Source of the DNA: AC-56 sp963702195
Lineage (GTDB): Bacteria; Actinomycetota; Thermoleophilia; Solirubrobacterales; 70-9
Assembly: GCA_963702195.1 (NCBI GenBank)
Contig: OY969725.1
Location: 1,364,001-1,428,000 of the forward strand
Reading direction: 5' to 3'
DNA length: 64,000 bases
A program made the translations under genes and the position numbers. This document shows, in pieces, positions 34,463 through 42,146 of the stretch. The notes under the pieces are model-generated. The model had not been told where the DNA came from, made no database searches, and saw nothing but the letters and a program-made list of their open reading frames with translations. Each line of letters opens with the position of its first letter. Position 1 is the stretch's first letter.

Positions 34463-35893
34463 TCAACCGACGGCCGCGATGCGTTCCAGGAGATCCTCCA
34501 GCATCTGCGCGTACTGGATCAGGTGCCGCGTGCCGAGGAAGTGATCCTCGACTCGGCGTCGCGCCGCCTCGCCGAGCTCCCTCGCGTAATCGGGGTCACC
34601 CAGCAGTTGACCGAGGGCATCGCCCATCGTTCGGAGGTCGAGCGGATCGTCGAGCAGGAGCCCGCTCTTGCCGTCGACGATCTGGTCCTGGATGCCCCCG
34701 CGCTTGGTCGCCACGACCGGGCGCGACTTCCACATGGCCTCCGCCACGGTCAGGCCGAAGCCCTCCGCCAGGCTCTTCTGCACGACGATGTTCGAGCGGC
34801 GCTGAATCGCGTTCACGATCGCCGCGTTCTCCTGCACGTCCTCCATCGGCAGCGTCGCGAGGTGCACGCGTCTGCGCACCGCCGGATCGAGCTCCCGCCG
34901 GTAGTGGTCCACCTCAGCCAGCACCTCAGCGCCCTCCGGATCGTCGGTCACTGCGGCCACGGAGGGCCCGGCGAGCAGGAGGTGCGCCTGGGCGTCGTCG
35001 AGGTGTTCGACGAAACAGCGCATGACGCCAATGGGGTCCTTGAGGCGATCCCACCGCGACACCTGGGTGATCAGCTGCGCGTCGTCGGGGACCATCTCGT
35101 CTTGGAACATCTCGGCGTCTCGGTCCACCCGCGCGGGCGTTCCGTCCTCGCGCAGGAATCTCGCGTGCGTCACGTCGCCGTCACGCCGTAGGCCGGCGAC
35201 CGCGAGGATCGCCCCTACCGCCTCCGGGCTGAGCTCCTGGTTCTTGGGCGAGAAGGCGTCGATCGAGGGCGCGACGATCCAGACTTTGTCGCCATCGAGC
35301 GCCTCCCAGACGAACTCCTTACGCGAGAACACATAGGCGTCGGCGTCCTCGACGTAGCCCCTCAGGAAGTCCCAGGCTAGGCGCGCGAGGTCGTTCGGCA
35401 GGTCGAGGCCGACGTGGCAGCGCCAGACGACCGTGGCTCCGGTCTCGAGGACCGGCTTCACCAGCCCCGCGGTTTGCGGATCGTGAAGGAACACGATGTC
35501 CTCCGACGCCACCGTGTCCGCCATCTCCGCCGCGTTTTCGCGGAGCGTCTCCTCGTAGATGGCGTGCTCGTCGTCACCGAGAGGTCCGCCGTCCCCCGCG
35601 GCGCCGTGCAGGTTGTTGTGGATCCGCTTGGTGATCCGGAAGAAATCGGGATTTCCACCGACCACGACCCATCGCGTGTCGATGCCGCCGCCGCGCGCGT
35701 AGGCGAGGAGCGACTGAAGGAGCTCGGCGACCCCGCCGCCGCGTGCGGTCGAGTTCACGTGCCACACCGCCCGGCCCGCGAAGAGCTCCTGCCCGCGCGC
35801 GATGACGTCTTCGAGCTCGACGTAGCGGTCGCCGAGCAGTTCCCGAAACCGCTCGGGTGGAAGCGGCGCGACTGGGACGTGTGTCAGCGGCAA
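34463..35893 (-). CDS. Trehalose synthase-type glycosyltransferase (GT4, TreT-like)
   Basis: A 476-residue two-domain GT-B glycosyltransferase. N-terminal ARGGGVAELLQSLLAYARGG, WVVVGGNPDFFRITKRIHN and FLHDPQTAGL match trehalose glycosyltransferring synthase (TreT) and trehalose phosphorylase relatives; C-terminal QVSRWDRLKDPIGVM, VQKSLAEGFGLTVAEAMWKS and VVATKRGGIQDQI form the nucleotide-sugar site. TreT makes trehalose from NDP-glucose and glucose, mainly for stress protection. The TTG at 35893 is the only start before the conserved region. It stands alone between genes on both sides. Confidence 0.87.
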   Translation of the reverse strand: MPLTHVPVAPLPPERFRELLGDRYVELEDVIARGQELFAGRAVWHVNSTARGGGVAELLQSLLAYARGGGIDTRWVVVGGNPDFFRITKRIHNNLHGAAGDGGPLGDDEHAIYEETLRENAAEMADTVASEDIVFLHDPQTAGLVKPVLETGATVVWRCHVGLDLPNDLARLAWDFLRGYVEDADAYVFSRKEFVWEALDGDKVWIVAPSIDAFSPKNQELSPEAVGAILAVAGLRRDGDVTHARFLREDGTPARVDRDAEMFQDEMVPDDAQLITQVSRWDRLKDPIGVMRCFVEHLDDAQAHLLLAGPSVAAVTDDPEGAEVLAEVDHYRRELDPAVRRRVHLATLPMEDVQENAAIVNAIQRRSNIVVQKSLAEGFGLTVAEAMWKSRPVVATKRGGIQDQIVDGKSGLLLDDPLDLRTMGDALGQLLGDPDYARELGEAARRRVEDHFLGTRHLIQYAQMLEDLLERIAAVG

Positions 35894-35988
35894 ATGGCCC
35901 GATGCTCCCCGTTCGACGTCAGCGAGCCTACATCCACCGCAAACAACCGGCGCGATCGCGGGAAGCGAGGTCTAGCATTCGGCACCGG

Positions 35989-37395
35989 ATGGATGTGAGG
36001 ACGGGACGAGCAGGTGCCGCGATTGCGGCCGCGGCGGTGACGGGTTTGGTCCTGGCGATCGCGGCGCCCACCGCGCCCGCGCGTGGCGTCTCCTTCACGA
36101 GGCCGCTCAAGCTCCCGAACTCGCCGCCGAAGGGCGAGCTCCAGGGCGGCGAGCCATCGGTCGCGTTCGACCCCGGCGGACGGTTCGTCTACGTCGCCGC
36201 ACCCGGTGGCGGTGAGAACGGAGGCGTGGGCTTCTGGCGCTCGTCCGACGGGGGCCGCACATTCCCGCGGGGCAAGAGCCTCGGATCAAAGCTTGGAGGC
36301 GGCGACTCCGACGTGGATGTCGGGCCCGACCACACGGTGTACGTGGCCGACCTCGAAGTGGCGGCGAACGCACTCTGTCGCTCCCACAACCACGGTACGA
36401 CGTTCGACGCGAATTGCGACACGGGAATCGCGACCAACCAGACCGGCATCGAGTCGGATCGCGAGTGGGTGACGCCGAGCCCGACCAATCCGAACCTCGT
36501 CTACTTCAGCTACCACGACTTCTCGAGCGAGACGCCTCTCGTCTACCGCTCGACCAGCGGCGGTGACCCGGGGAGCTTCGTCCCGTGCGGCCCAGTCCTC
36601 GCTCCCGGAAGCGCGGCAGAGGCCAACTACGTGCCCGGAGGAACCAACCAGGGCAAGCCGTCGATCGGGGGCGGGGGACACCTCTACGTGCCGATCCTCG
36701 AGCCGACCAACCCCGCCACGCTCGAGAGCCCGTACAACAACTTCTACCTGGCGATCGCGCGCCACGGATGTCGCACGAAGACCCCGTTCAGGGACGTCAC
36801 CGTGTTCAGCAACCCGCACGCCAACCTCGCGAACATCTTCCCCTACGTCGCCGCCCGCGGAAGGACCGTGTACGCGGCGTTCACGGGCATCTCCGGGACC
36901 CGCCACCCGAAGGCGAAGCGCCCCGACAAGCATTTCGGCGTGTATCTCCTCCGGTCACGCGACGCTGGCCGCCACTGGTCCAAGCCGATCGCCGTCGACC
37001 TGCCGAGATTCAAAGCGAATGCGCTCGGGTCGGTGAAGGTGGGCAAGCGGGCAAACCAGGTCGCGCTCGGCTTCTACCGGACGGGCACGAGCTCCGATCC
37101 GAACGGCACTCGCAACCGCTGGAGCTATGAGGTGGCGGTGAGCCGTGACTCCGGTCGCCACTTCGCCTACCGCCGGGTCACCAACGGCCCAATCCACTAC
37201 GGCGAGATCTGCACGACGGGAATCCTCTGCACCGGAGGGCGGAACCTCCTCGACTTCAGCTCGGTCGGGGTCAATCCGAAGTCCGGATGCGTGATGGCCG
37301 TCTTCGCCGGCGACCCCTATGACACGCCGAAGAACGGCAGGACGGACGAGGCCGCGCCATACGTCTCGCGCCAGAAGGCGGGCTGCTTTCACTAG
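35989..37395 (+). CDS. Secreted sialidase-like (BNR) beta-propeller protein
   Basis: A 468-residue exported protein. Signal peptide about 1-34 (AAIAAAAVTGLVLAIAAPTAPARG). The mature part has BNR/Asp-box turns such as SSDGGRTF near residue 87, RSRDAGRHW near 325 and SRDSGRHF near 385, and SVAFDPGGRFVYVAAPGG. This is a six-bladed sialidase-like propeller. The sialidase catalytic Arg triad and FRIP motif are not evident, so enzyme activity is not claimed. Six or more Cys suggest disulfides outside the cell. ATG at 35989, divergent from the trehalose synthase gene. Confidence 0.8.
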   Translation: MDVRTGRAGAAIAAAAVTGLVLAIAAPTAPARGVSFTRPLKLPNSPPKGELQGGEPSVAFDPGGRFVYVAAPGGGENGGVGFWRSSDGGRTFPRGKSLGSKLGGGDSDVDVGPDHTVYVADLEVAANALCRSHNHGTTFDANCDTGIATNQTGIESDREWVTPSPTNPNLVYFSYHDFSSETPLVYRSTSGGDPGSFVPCGPVLAPGSAAEANYVPGGTNQGKPSIGGGGHLYVPILEPTNPATLESPYNNFYLAIARHGCRTKTPFRDVTVFSNPHANLANIFPYVAARGRTVYAAFTGISGTRHPKAKRPDKHFGVYLLRSRDAGRHWSKPIAVDLPRFKANALGSVKVGKRANQVALGFYRTGTSSDPNGTRNRWSYEVAVSRDSGRHFAYRRVTNGPIHYGEICTTGILCTGGRNLLDFSSVGVNPKSGCVMAVFAGDPYDTPKNGRTDEAAPYVSRQKAGCFH

Positions 37396-37417
37396 ACACG
37401 GTGCGTAGGGTGAGCAC

Positions 37418-38281
37418 ATGGCTCGCCCGCTCCTCGTCGTCGACGCGCCGTCGCTTCTCTATCGCGCCTTCTACGCGCTGCCCAAGTCGATCACCGACGG
37501 AAAGGGGCAGCCGGTGAACGCGCTGCTCGGCACGACCAACCTGCTCCTGCGCGAGGTGGAGGAGCACGAGCCGCGCGCGGTGGTCCTCTGCTTCGGCCCC
37601 GACGCGGCGCGCTACCGCGTGGAGCTGTACGAGCCGTATCACGGCGAGCGCCCGCCGGTGCCCGGCGAGCTCGCGCCGCAGTTTGCCGACGCACCCGCCT
37701 TCTTCGACGCGTTCGGCTGGACGTCGGCCGTCAGCGACGAGCTCGAGGCGGACGACGTGATGGGCTCGCTGGCGAGGCTCGAGGAGAAGGCGGGGGGAGA
37801 GGCGCTCCTGATGACGGGCGACCGGGACCTCTTCCAGTGCGTGACCGACCGCGTGAAGGTGCTCTATGTCCGTACCGGCTCGCGGGGCGCCGAGCTGGTC
37901 GACGCGGCCGAGGTCAAGCGGCGCTACGGCATCGGGCCCGAGCTGGTCCCCGACTTCATCGCGCTGCGCGGCGATCCCTCCGACGGCATCCCCGGCGCGA
38001 AGGGAGTGGGCGAGAAGACGGCCGCCGACCTGTTGGGGCGGCGCGGTTCGCTCGAGGCCGCGATTGAGAATGCCGTCCGGGAGCGGCCGCCGCGCCTGTC
38101 GGGCGCGCTCCTAAACCAGGCGGACGAGCTGCGCATGTTCAAGGACCTGGCGACGCTTCGCACCGAGAAGGTGAAGCGCCCCCGCACGCGCAAGCTGGAC
38201 CTCGCCGGCGGTGCAGCGGCCGCGCGGGAGCGGGGGATGAATCGCCTCGCCGAGCGCCTCGAGAAGGCCGCGATCATCTAA
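37418..38281 (+). CDS. 5'-3' exonuclease (Pol I N-domain type, stand-alone)
   Basis: A 287-residue stand-alone homologue of the 5' nuclease domain of DNA polymerase I. It has LLVVDAPSLLYRAFYALP, a helical-arch region with YRVELYEPYHGERPP, the acidic motifs EADDVMGSLA and MTGDRDLFQCV, and the helix-3-turn-helix block GDPSDGIPGAKGVGEKTAAD. All metal-binding acids seem present. The conserved arch Lys/Arg is present as YR. Expected role is removal of RNA primers or flap DNA. ATG at 37418, 22 bases after the propeller gene. Confidence 0.93.
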   Translation: MARPLLVVDAPSLLYRAFYALPKSITDGKGQPVNALLGTTNLLLREVEEHEPRAVVLCFGPDAARYRVELYEPYHGERPPVPGELAPQFADAPAFFDAFGWTSAVSDELEADDVMGSLARLEEKAGGEALLMTGDRDLFQCVTDRVKVLYVRTGSRGAELVDAAEVKRRYGIGPELVPDFIALRGDPSDGIPGAKGVGEKTAADLLGRRGSLEAAIENAVRERPPRLSGALLNQADELRMFKDLATLRTEKVKRPRTRKLDLAGGAAAARERGMNRLAERLEKAAII

Positions 38282-38291
38282 TCTCGGGCGC

Positions 38292-38516
38292 GTGAGCGAG
38301 GAGACCGAGCAGTCCGAGCCGATCGCGCACGGCTTCAAGGAGGGCGACCCCGTCTGGGTCCAGGACGGCGACGGGAGGCGCCATCCCGGCACCTTTGTCG
38401 GTGACAACGAGGCGAGCGGCTGGTTCGGCGGTGGGCCCAGCGCCTACGTGGCCCACCCCGAGGCCCACCAGGCCGAGGTTGTCTCGATCTTCCGGATTAC
38501 GCCCCGCGACGAGTAG
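38292..38516 (+). CDS. Small hypothetical protein
   Basis: A 74-residue acidic protein: polar start, then HGFKEGDPVWVQDGDGRRHP and GTFVGDNEASGWFGGGPSAY, ending VSIFRITPRDE. The repeated short beta strands suggest a small SH3-like barrel of the type that begins with a G-x-x-V-W-V strand. No family is recognised. GTG at 38292 lies ten bases after the exonuclease stop, so co-transcription is likely. Confidence 0.65.
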   Translation: MSEETEQSEPIAHGFKEGDPVWVQDGDGRRHPGTFVGDNEASGWFGGGPSAYVAHPEAHQAEVVSIFRITPRDE

Positions 38517-38518
38517 CG

Positions 38519-38728
38519 CTACTTGTTCGACAGCCGGAAGTGGCCCGTGCCCTTGTCGTCGTCGCGAACCTTGTCGAGACGCCCCGCCCTGCGGGCCTGC
38601 CGGAACGGCTTGCTCAGATCCGGCTTCTCGACGCCGAGCTTCTCGGCGAGATCGGCGCGAGTGAACTCGTCCTTGCCGAGCCCCTGAGCTGTCGCCACTA
38701 CCTGGTCTTCGGTGATGCTCTCGGACAT
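38519..38728 (-). CDS. Small winged-helix-like protein
   Basis: A 69-residue protein with good ribosome site (GAAAGGA, 6 bases before ATG). Residues 5-60 look like a winged helix: EDQVVATAQGLGKDEFTRAD, LAEKLGVEKPDLSKPFRQAR, then the wing RLDKVRDDDKGTGHFRLSNK. It may bind DNA or be a small adaptor; no named family recognised. It is convergent with the preceding small gene, two bases between the stops. Confidence 0.72.
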   Translation of the reverse strand: MSESITEDQVVATAQGLGKDEFTRADLAEKLGVEKPDLSKPFRQARRAGRLDKVRDDDKGTGHFRLSNK

Positions 38729-38773
38729 GATCGTCCTTTCCTCGTTGTACGCGCGCCCGTCGAGCGCGTGTCG

Positions 38774-39844
38774 TCAGGCGGACTGAGCTGCGATGGCGGG
38801 AGCGCACGAGGCGAACTCGTAGCTCCCGGGCATGTCACGACGCAACAGTGCGAATGCGATGCCGCCGACCACCAAGGGTAGCCAGAACAGGATCAGTCTG
38901 TAGGCGAGGACCGCGGCGGCGGTGCCGGCAGCGGGAGTCCCGTAGACGATCAGCGTGCCGATCAGGCCGCCGTCGATGCCGCCGATGCCTCCAGGGATCG
39001 GGAGGAGCCCGCCCAACTGACCGATCAGATAACCCATGAGGACGATGGTGATCGCCGGGGAGATGCCGAACGCGTGAAAGGTCGCCCACAGAACCGCGTT
39101 GTCGAAGATCCAATACCCGACGGAGCCGACGATCACCCGCCGATCGCCGGAGCGGAGAATCTGAAGCGCCTCCGCAGTGCCGTCGATGACAGCCCGGCGG
39201 CCGGCATAGGTCCAGCGACGCGTGCGGGAGGCGTGCTGGCCGGGGTCCTCGCCGGTCCCGAGGCCGGGAATGGCGATCACGCCGCCGACGACCAGCGCGG
39301 CGAGCGCCGCCGGGAGCACCGTCAACCACGGCGAGAGGTGGGGACCCAGTCCCAGGGCCATCGCCGTCCCCAGCACCGCGACCGCCACGAAGTTCACCCC
39401 GCTCTTGAGCAGGAAGAAGGCGACTGATCGGCGGGCGATGCGAGCGCCGGCCATTCCGCCGCGGTGCAGTACCCATGCCCCGAGCGCCAGGCCCCCCGCT
39501 CCACTGGCCGGGACCAGCGAGCCCATCGCAAGCTCGGACCCACCAATCTGCCAGCTCCGCCGCCAGCCGAGCCCGGTGCAGAAGATCGGGCCGAACATGA
39601 CGATGTACGAGCCGAACGAGAGGCCCTCGAGCAGGGTCGCCAGGACGAGCCAGCCGGGATCAGCCCGTTCGAGCTCGTCGCGAACCTCGCCGAGCCCGGG
39701 CGCGAGCAGGAAGACCGCGAACAGCGCGGCGAGCGCGGCGATCGCCTGCAGGACGCGGCGGCGCAGCATGCGCAGCTGAAACTCTCGGGGAAGCTCTGAC
39801 GGCGAGGGCTCGACGATCTTGTAGGTCGAAGGTCTGGTGGGCAT
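38774..39844 (-). CDS. UPF0104 / lysylphosphatidylglycerol-synthase TM-type flippase-like protein
   Basis: A 356-residue membrane protein with about eight helices. The family core is seen as SFGSYIVMFGPIFCTGLGWR, GSELAMGSLVPASGAGGLAL, RRSVAFFLLKSGVNFVAV, and near the end IGQLGGLLPIPGGIGGIDGG, the Pro/Gly-rich motif typical of the MprF/AglD-related integral membrane domain. These proteins are thought to move lipids or make part of lipid-modifying enzymes. No synthase domain is attached. ATG at 39844; a basic 45-residue cytosolic N-terminus precedes the first helix. Confidence 0.86.
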   Translation of the reverse strand: MPTRPSTYKIVEPSPSELPREFQLRMLRRRVLQAIAALAALFAVFLLAPGLGEVRDELERADPGWLVLATLLEGLSFGSYIVMFGPIFCTGLGWRRSWQIGGSELAMGSLVPASGAGGLALGAWVLHRGGMAGARIARRSVAFFLLKSGVNFVAVAVLGTAMALGLGPHLSPWLTVLPAALAALVVGGVIAIPGLGTGEDPGQHASRTRRWTYAGRRAVIDGTAEALQILRSGDRRVIVGSVGYWIFDNAVLWATFHAFGISPAITIVLMGYLIGQLGGLLPIPGGIGGIDGGLIGTLIVYGTPAAGTAAAVLAYRLILFWLPLVVGGIAFALLRRDMPGSYEFASCAPAIAAQSA

Positions 39845-39968
39845 GCGATGGGCTAGCGACGCCGACCGGTCTTTAGTTAGCAGCCGTCGAGATCACTGCT
39901 TGGTTGGCGCTTCATCCTGTTCAATGGGTGTGCTGCGGCGCCCGGGGCTTCGTCGCCGCGGAACGCCG

Positions 39969-40991
39969 ATGCGAAGGAGAGTCTTCAAAGCCGGAGTGCT
40001 AGCGGCGGCCCTCGCGGCCACGGCGGCCTTGCCAGCGCTGGCGGCCGGCGAGACGCGAGGCGCAAATCCGTGTCCGACGCACGACACCTATCCGTGGATG
40101 GGGGACTCCTTTGCTCGCTCGGTCGCCTTTCGCTCGCTGAAGCAGCCGAACGGCATCTCCTCCTATCGCGGCACGATTCTGCGGCCAAGGGATCGGAGCG
40201 CGTATCCGGGGACGCGACCGCTGGTCGTCCTGCAGCACGGGCTCGGCGGCAACCAGTGCGGCCTCTGGTGGGCCGCCCAGGACCTCGCGGGGCACGGGTA
40301 CGTCACGCTCGTGTGGACGGCGCCGTACGGATCCGGTGGCCAGGCGATCGCGAACGCTCTCGACGCGACACGCTCCGCGATCGCGTTCGCCAGGTCGAAG
40401 GCGAGCCCCTTCCTCGGTCTGACTGACCGAAATCGCGTGAGCGTGGCGGGCCACTCACTCGGCTCCATCGTCACCAGCCGAGTCCAGGCCGACCCGGGCT
40501 CCGGCATCGTCGCCGCGGTGGCGTTCGACACTCTGCACCGGTGGATGTACGGAGATCCCGGCGCAGCGGAGAGCTCCTGCGCGAGGGAGAGAGCGGGAGA
40601 GGTGACGCCGACCGTGCCGGCGCTTGGCTTCGCCAAGGACGAGCCCTGCTCCGCACGACCCTCGTACGATCCCGCGGATCTCAAGGAGCAGGGCTTTCTC
40701 GACTGGCGGGCTCACGGCGTGCCGAGCATGGAGCTCGTGATGCGGGGCTTCGACCATGGGGATTTCGCGACCAGGGGCACCGAGAAGCAGGAGCACCAGC
40801 TCGCCTACTACGTTCAGGCGTGGCTGTCGCGCTGGGTGATGGGGCGGACGGGCGCCGCGGACAAGCTCGTTGCGCCCACGATCCTCGGTAACCCGGTCAC
40901 CGACGTCCTCAGCAGGAGGCTCCTCTCGGGTGCCTTTCTGCCCCACACGGCCAACACGACCAATTTCCGAGGCTGGCTGACTCACCGATGA
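39969..40991 (+). CDS. Secreted alpha/beta hydrolase (dienelactone/cutinase-like)
   Basis: A 340-residue exported hydrolase. Signal sequence VFKAGVLAAALAATAALPALAA at 4-25. Oxyanion region RPLVVLQHGLGGNQCG, nucleophile elbow VAGHSLGSI (Ser near residue 160) and a late His in FDHGDFATRG; an Asp before it completes a plausible triad. The overall layout resembles polyester hydrolase/cutinase and chlorophyllase-like enzymes with pairs of Cys. Substrate unknown. ATG at 39969 gives the signal peptide at the N-terminus; the open frame upstream lacks conserved features. Divergent from the flippase-like gene. Confidence 0.84.
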   Translation: MRRRVFKAGVLAAALAATAALPALAAGETRGANPCPTHDTYPWMGDSFARSVAFRSLKQPNGISSYRGTILRPRDRSAYPGTRPLVVLQHGLGGNQCGLWWAAQDLAGHGYVTLVWTAPYGSGGQAIANALDATRSAIAFARSKASPFLGLTDRNRVSVAGHSLGSIVTSRVQADPGSGIVAAVAFDTLHRWMYGDPGAAESSCARERAGEVTPTVPALGFAKDEPCSARPSYDPADLKEQGFLDWRAHGVPSMELVMRGFDHGDFATRGTEKQEHQLAYYVQAWLSRWVMGRTGAADKLVAPTILGNPVTDVLSRRLLSGAFLPHTANTTNFRGWLTHR

Positions 40992-41046
40992 CTCGGAGGC
41001 CCGGGGATGGTCTCAACTGTGGATACCCATGAGAGGAGGCCTCATC

Positions 41047-41382
41047 GTGGCCGACCGTCTACAGCTCGCGCGCGACGCCTACCGCGCGTATGAGTCGAAC
41101 GATCGTGAGCTCATCGAGAGCCTGCTGGCCGACGACCTCACCTTCTACAGCCCGCCCGATCCGGGCATCGACCGGGAGCAGTACTTCGAGCGCTGCTGGC
41201 CGAACGCGGGACACATCAGGGAGTTCGAGTTCAAGCGGCTGACGGAATCCGGCGACGAGGTCGTCGTCACCTACGAGTGCACGAGAACCGACGGTCGTCG
41301 GTTCCGAAACACCGAGGTCCTCACGTTCGAGGGCGACAAGATCAGGCAGGTCGAGGTCTACTTCGGCTGGGACCTGGGCTGA
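41047..41382 (+). CDS. SnoaL/NTF2-like small protein
   Basis: A 111-residue NTF2-fold protein: LQLARDAYRAYESNDRELIE, LLADDLTFYSPPDPGIDREQ, FERCWPNAGHIREFEF and the closing NTEVLTFEGDKIRQVEVYFG, the SnoaL-like pattern. Members are polyketide cyclases, isomerases or ligand-binding proteins; none can be chosen. GTG at 41047 is preferred because GAGGAGG lies at the right distance; the ATG at 41029 contains that ribosome site within its frame. It is followed 12 bases later by the metal transporter gene. Confidence 0.85.
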   Translation: MADRLQLARDAYRAYESNDRELIESLLADDLTFYSPPDPGIDREQYFERCWPNAGHIREFEFKRLTESGDEVVVTYECTRTDGRRFRNTEVLTFEGDKIRQVEVYFGWDLG

Positions 41383-41394
41383 CTCCAAGCCGAC

Positions 41395-42141
41395 ATGGAC
41401 TTCTCCGCTCTGTTCACGCCCTTCGAGCACGCCGACGCCTGGCTTCAGGGCCTCCTGTCGGGCGCCCCGTTCCTGGTCGCGATGGCGATCGCGGTGGCGC
41501 TGGGGCTGCGACACGCATCCGACCCCGACCACCTGGTTGCCGTGAGCTCGCTGGTCGCCGCCGAGGGCGGCGAGGCCAAGGCGGCGGCCCGGCTCGGTGG
41601 CTGGTGGGGCCTGGGCCACGGGGGTGCCCTGCTCGCGATCGGACTGCCCCTGATCTTCATGAAGTCCGCCCTCCCCGGGTGGGTCGAGCAGGACGCCGAG
41701 CGCGCGGTCGGCGTGATCATCCTGCTGCTCGCCCTGCGCGTGGTCGTGAAATGGATCCGCGGAGACTTCCGCGCGGGTTCCCACCACCACGCGGCCCCCG
41801 ACGGTGACGCACACCGGCACCTCCATCACCGCGCCAAGCCCGACCACCCGCACCGGGTACGCACACCGCAGCAGGCCGCAGGCATCGGCGTCGTGCACGG
41901 CCTGGCCGGCACGGGCGCGGTCGTCCTGCTGCTGATCGCGGCGCTGCCGACGCAGCTCGAGGCGGCGGCGGCGCTCGTGCTCTTCGCTCCGATGACCGCC
42001 GTCTCGATGACGCTCTGCACGACCGCCTTCGCCTGGATGCTGACCCGGCGGGTGGTCGCGCCGCTCTACCGCACGGTGCTCATCCCGGCGTTCGGCCTGT
42101 TCGGCCTCGTGTTCGGCGCGTGGTACATGGGACTGGGCTGA
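41395..42141 (+). CDS. NicO/NiCoT-like nickel or cobalt transporter
   Basis: A 248-residue membrane protein with about six helices. TM1-2 contain AVALGLRHASDPDHLVAVSS, the HX4DH signature of nickel/cobalt transporters, and LGGWWGLGHGGALLAIG follows. A His-rich cytosolic loop (SHHHAAPDGDAHRHLHH, about residues 122-140) may collect metal. The second half begins AAGIGVVHGLAGTGAVVLLL. Whether it imports or exports, and which metal, cannot be told. No urease or cobalamin genes are adjacent, although the accessory region holds a urea transporter. Five bases separate it from the opposite-strand gene. Confidence 0.85.
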   Translation: MDFSALFTPFEHADAWLQGLLSGAPFLVAMAIAVALGLRHASDPDHLVAVSSLVAAEGGEAKAAARLGGWWGLGHGGALLAIGLPLIFMKSALPGWVEQDAERAVGVIILLLALRVVVKWIRGDFRAGSHHHAAPDGDAHRHLHHRAKPDHPHRVRTPQQAAGIGVVHGLAGTGAVVLLLIAALPTQLEAAAALVLFAPMTAVSMTLCTTAFAWMLTRRVVAPLYRTVLIPAFGLFGLVFGAWYMGLG

Positions 42142-42146
42142 GCCGA

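Noticed and set aside
38519..38728. Small winged-helix protein considered as an antitoxin or phage repressor
   Set aside because: No toxin partner or phage gene is adjacent, and the neighbours are ordinary chromosomal genes.
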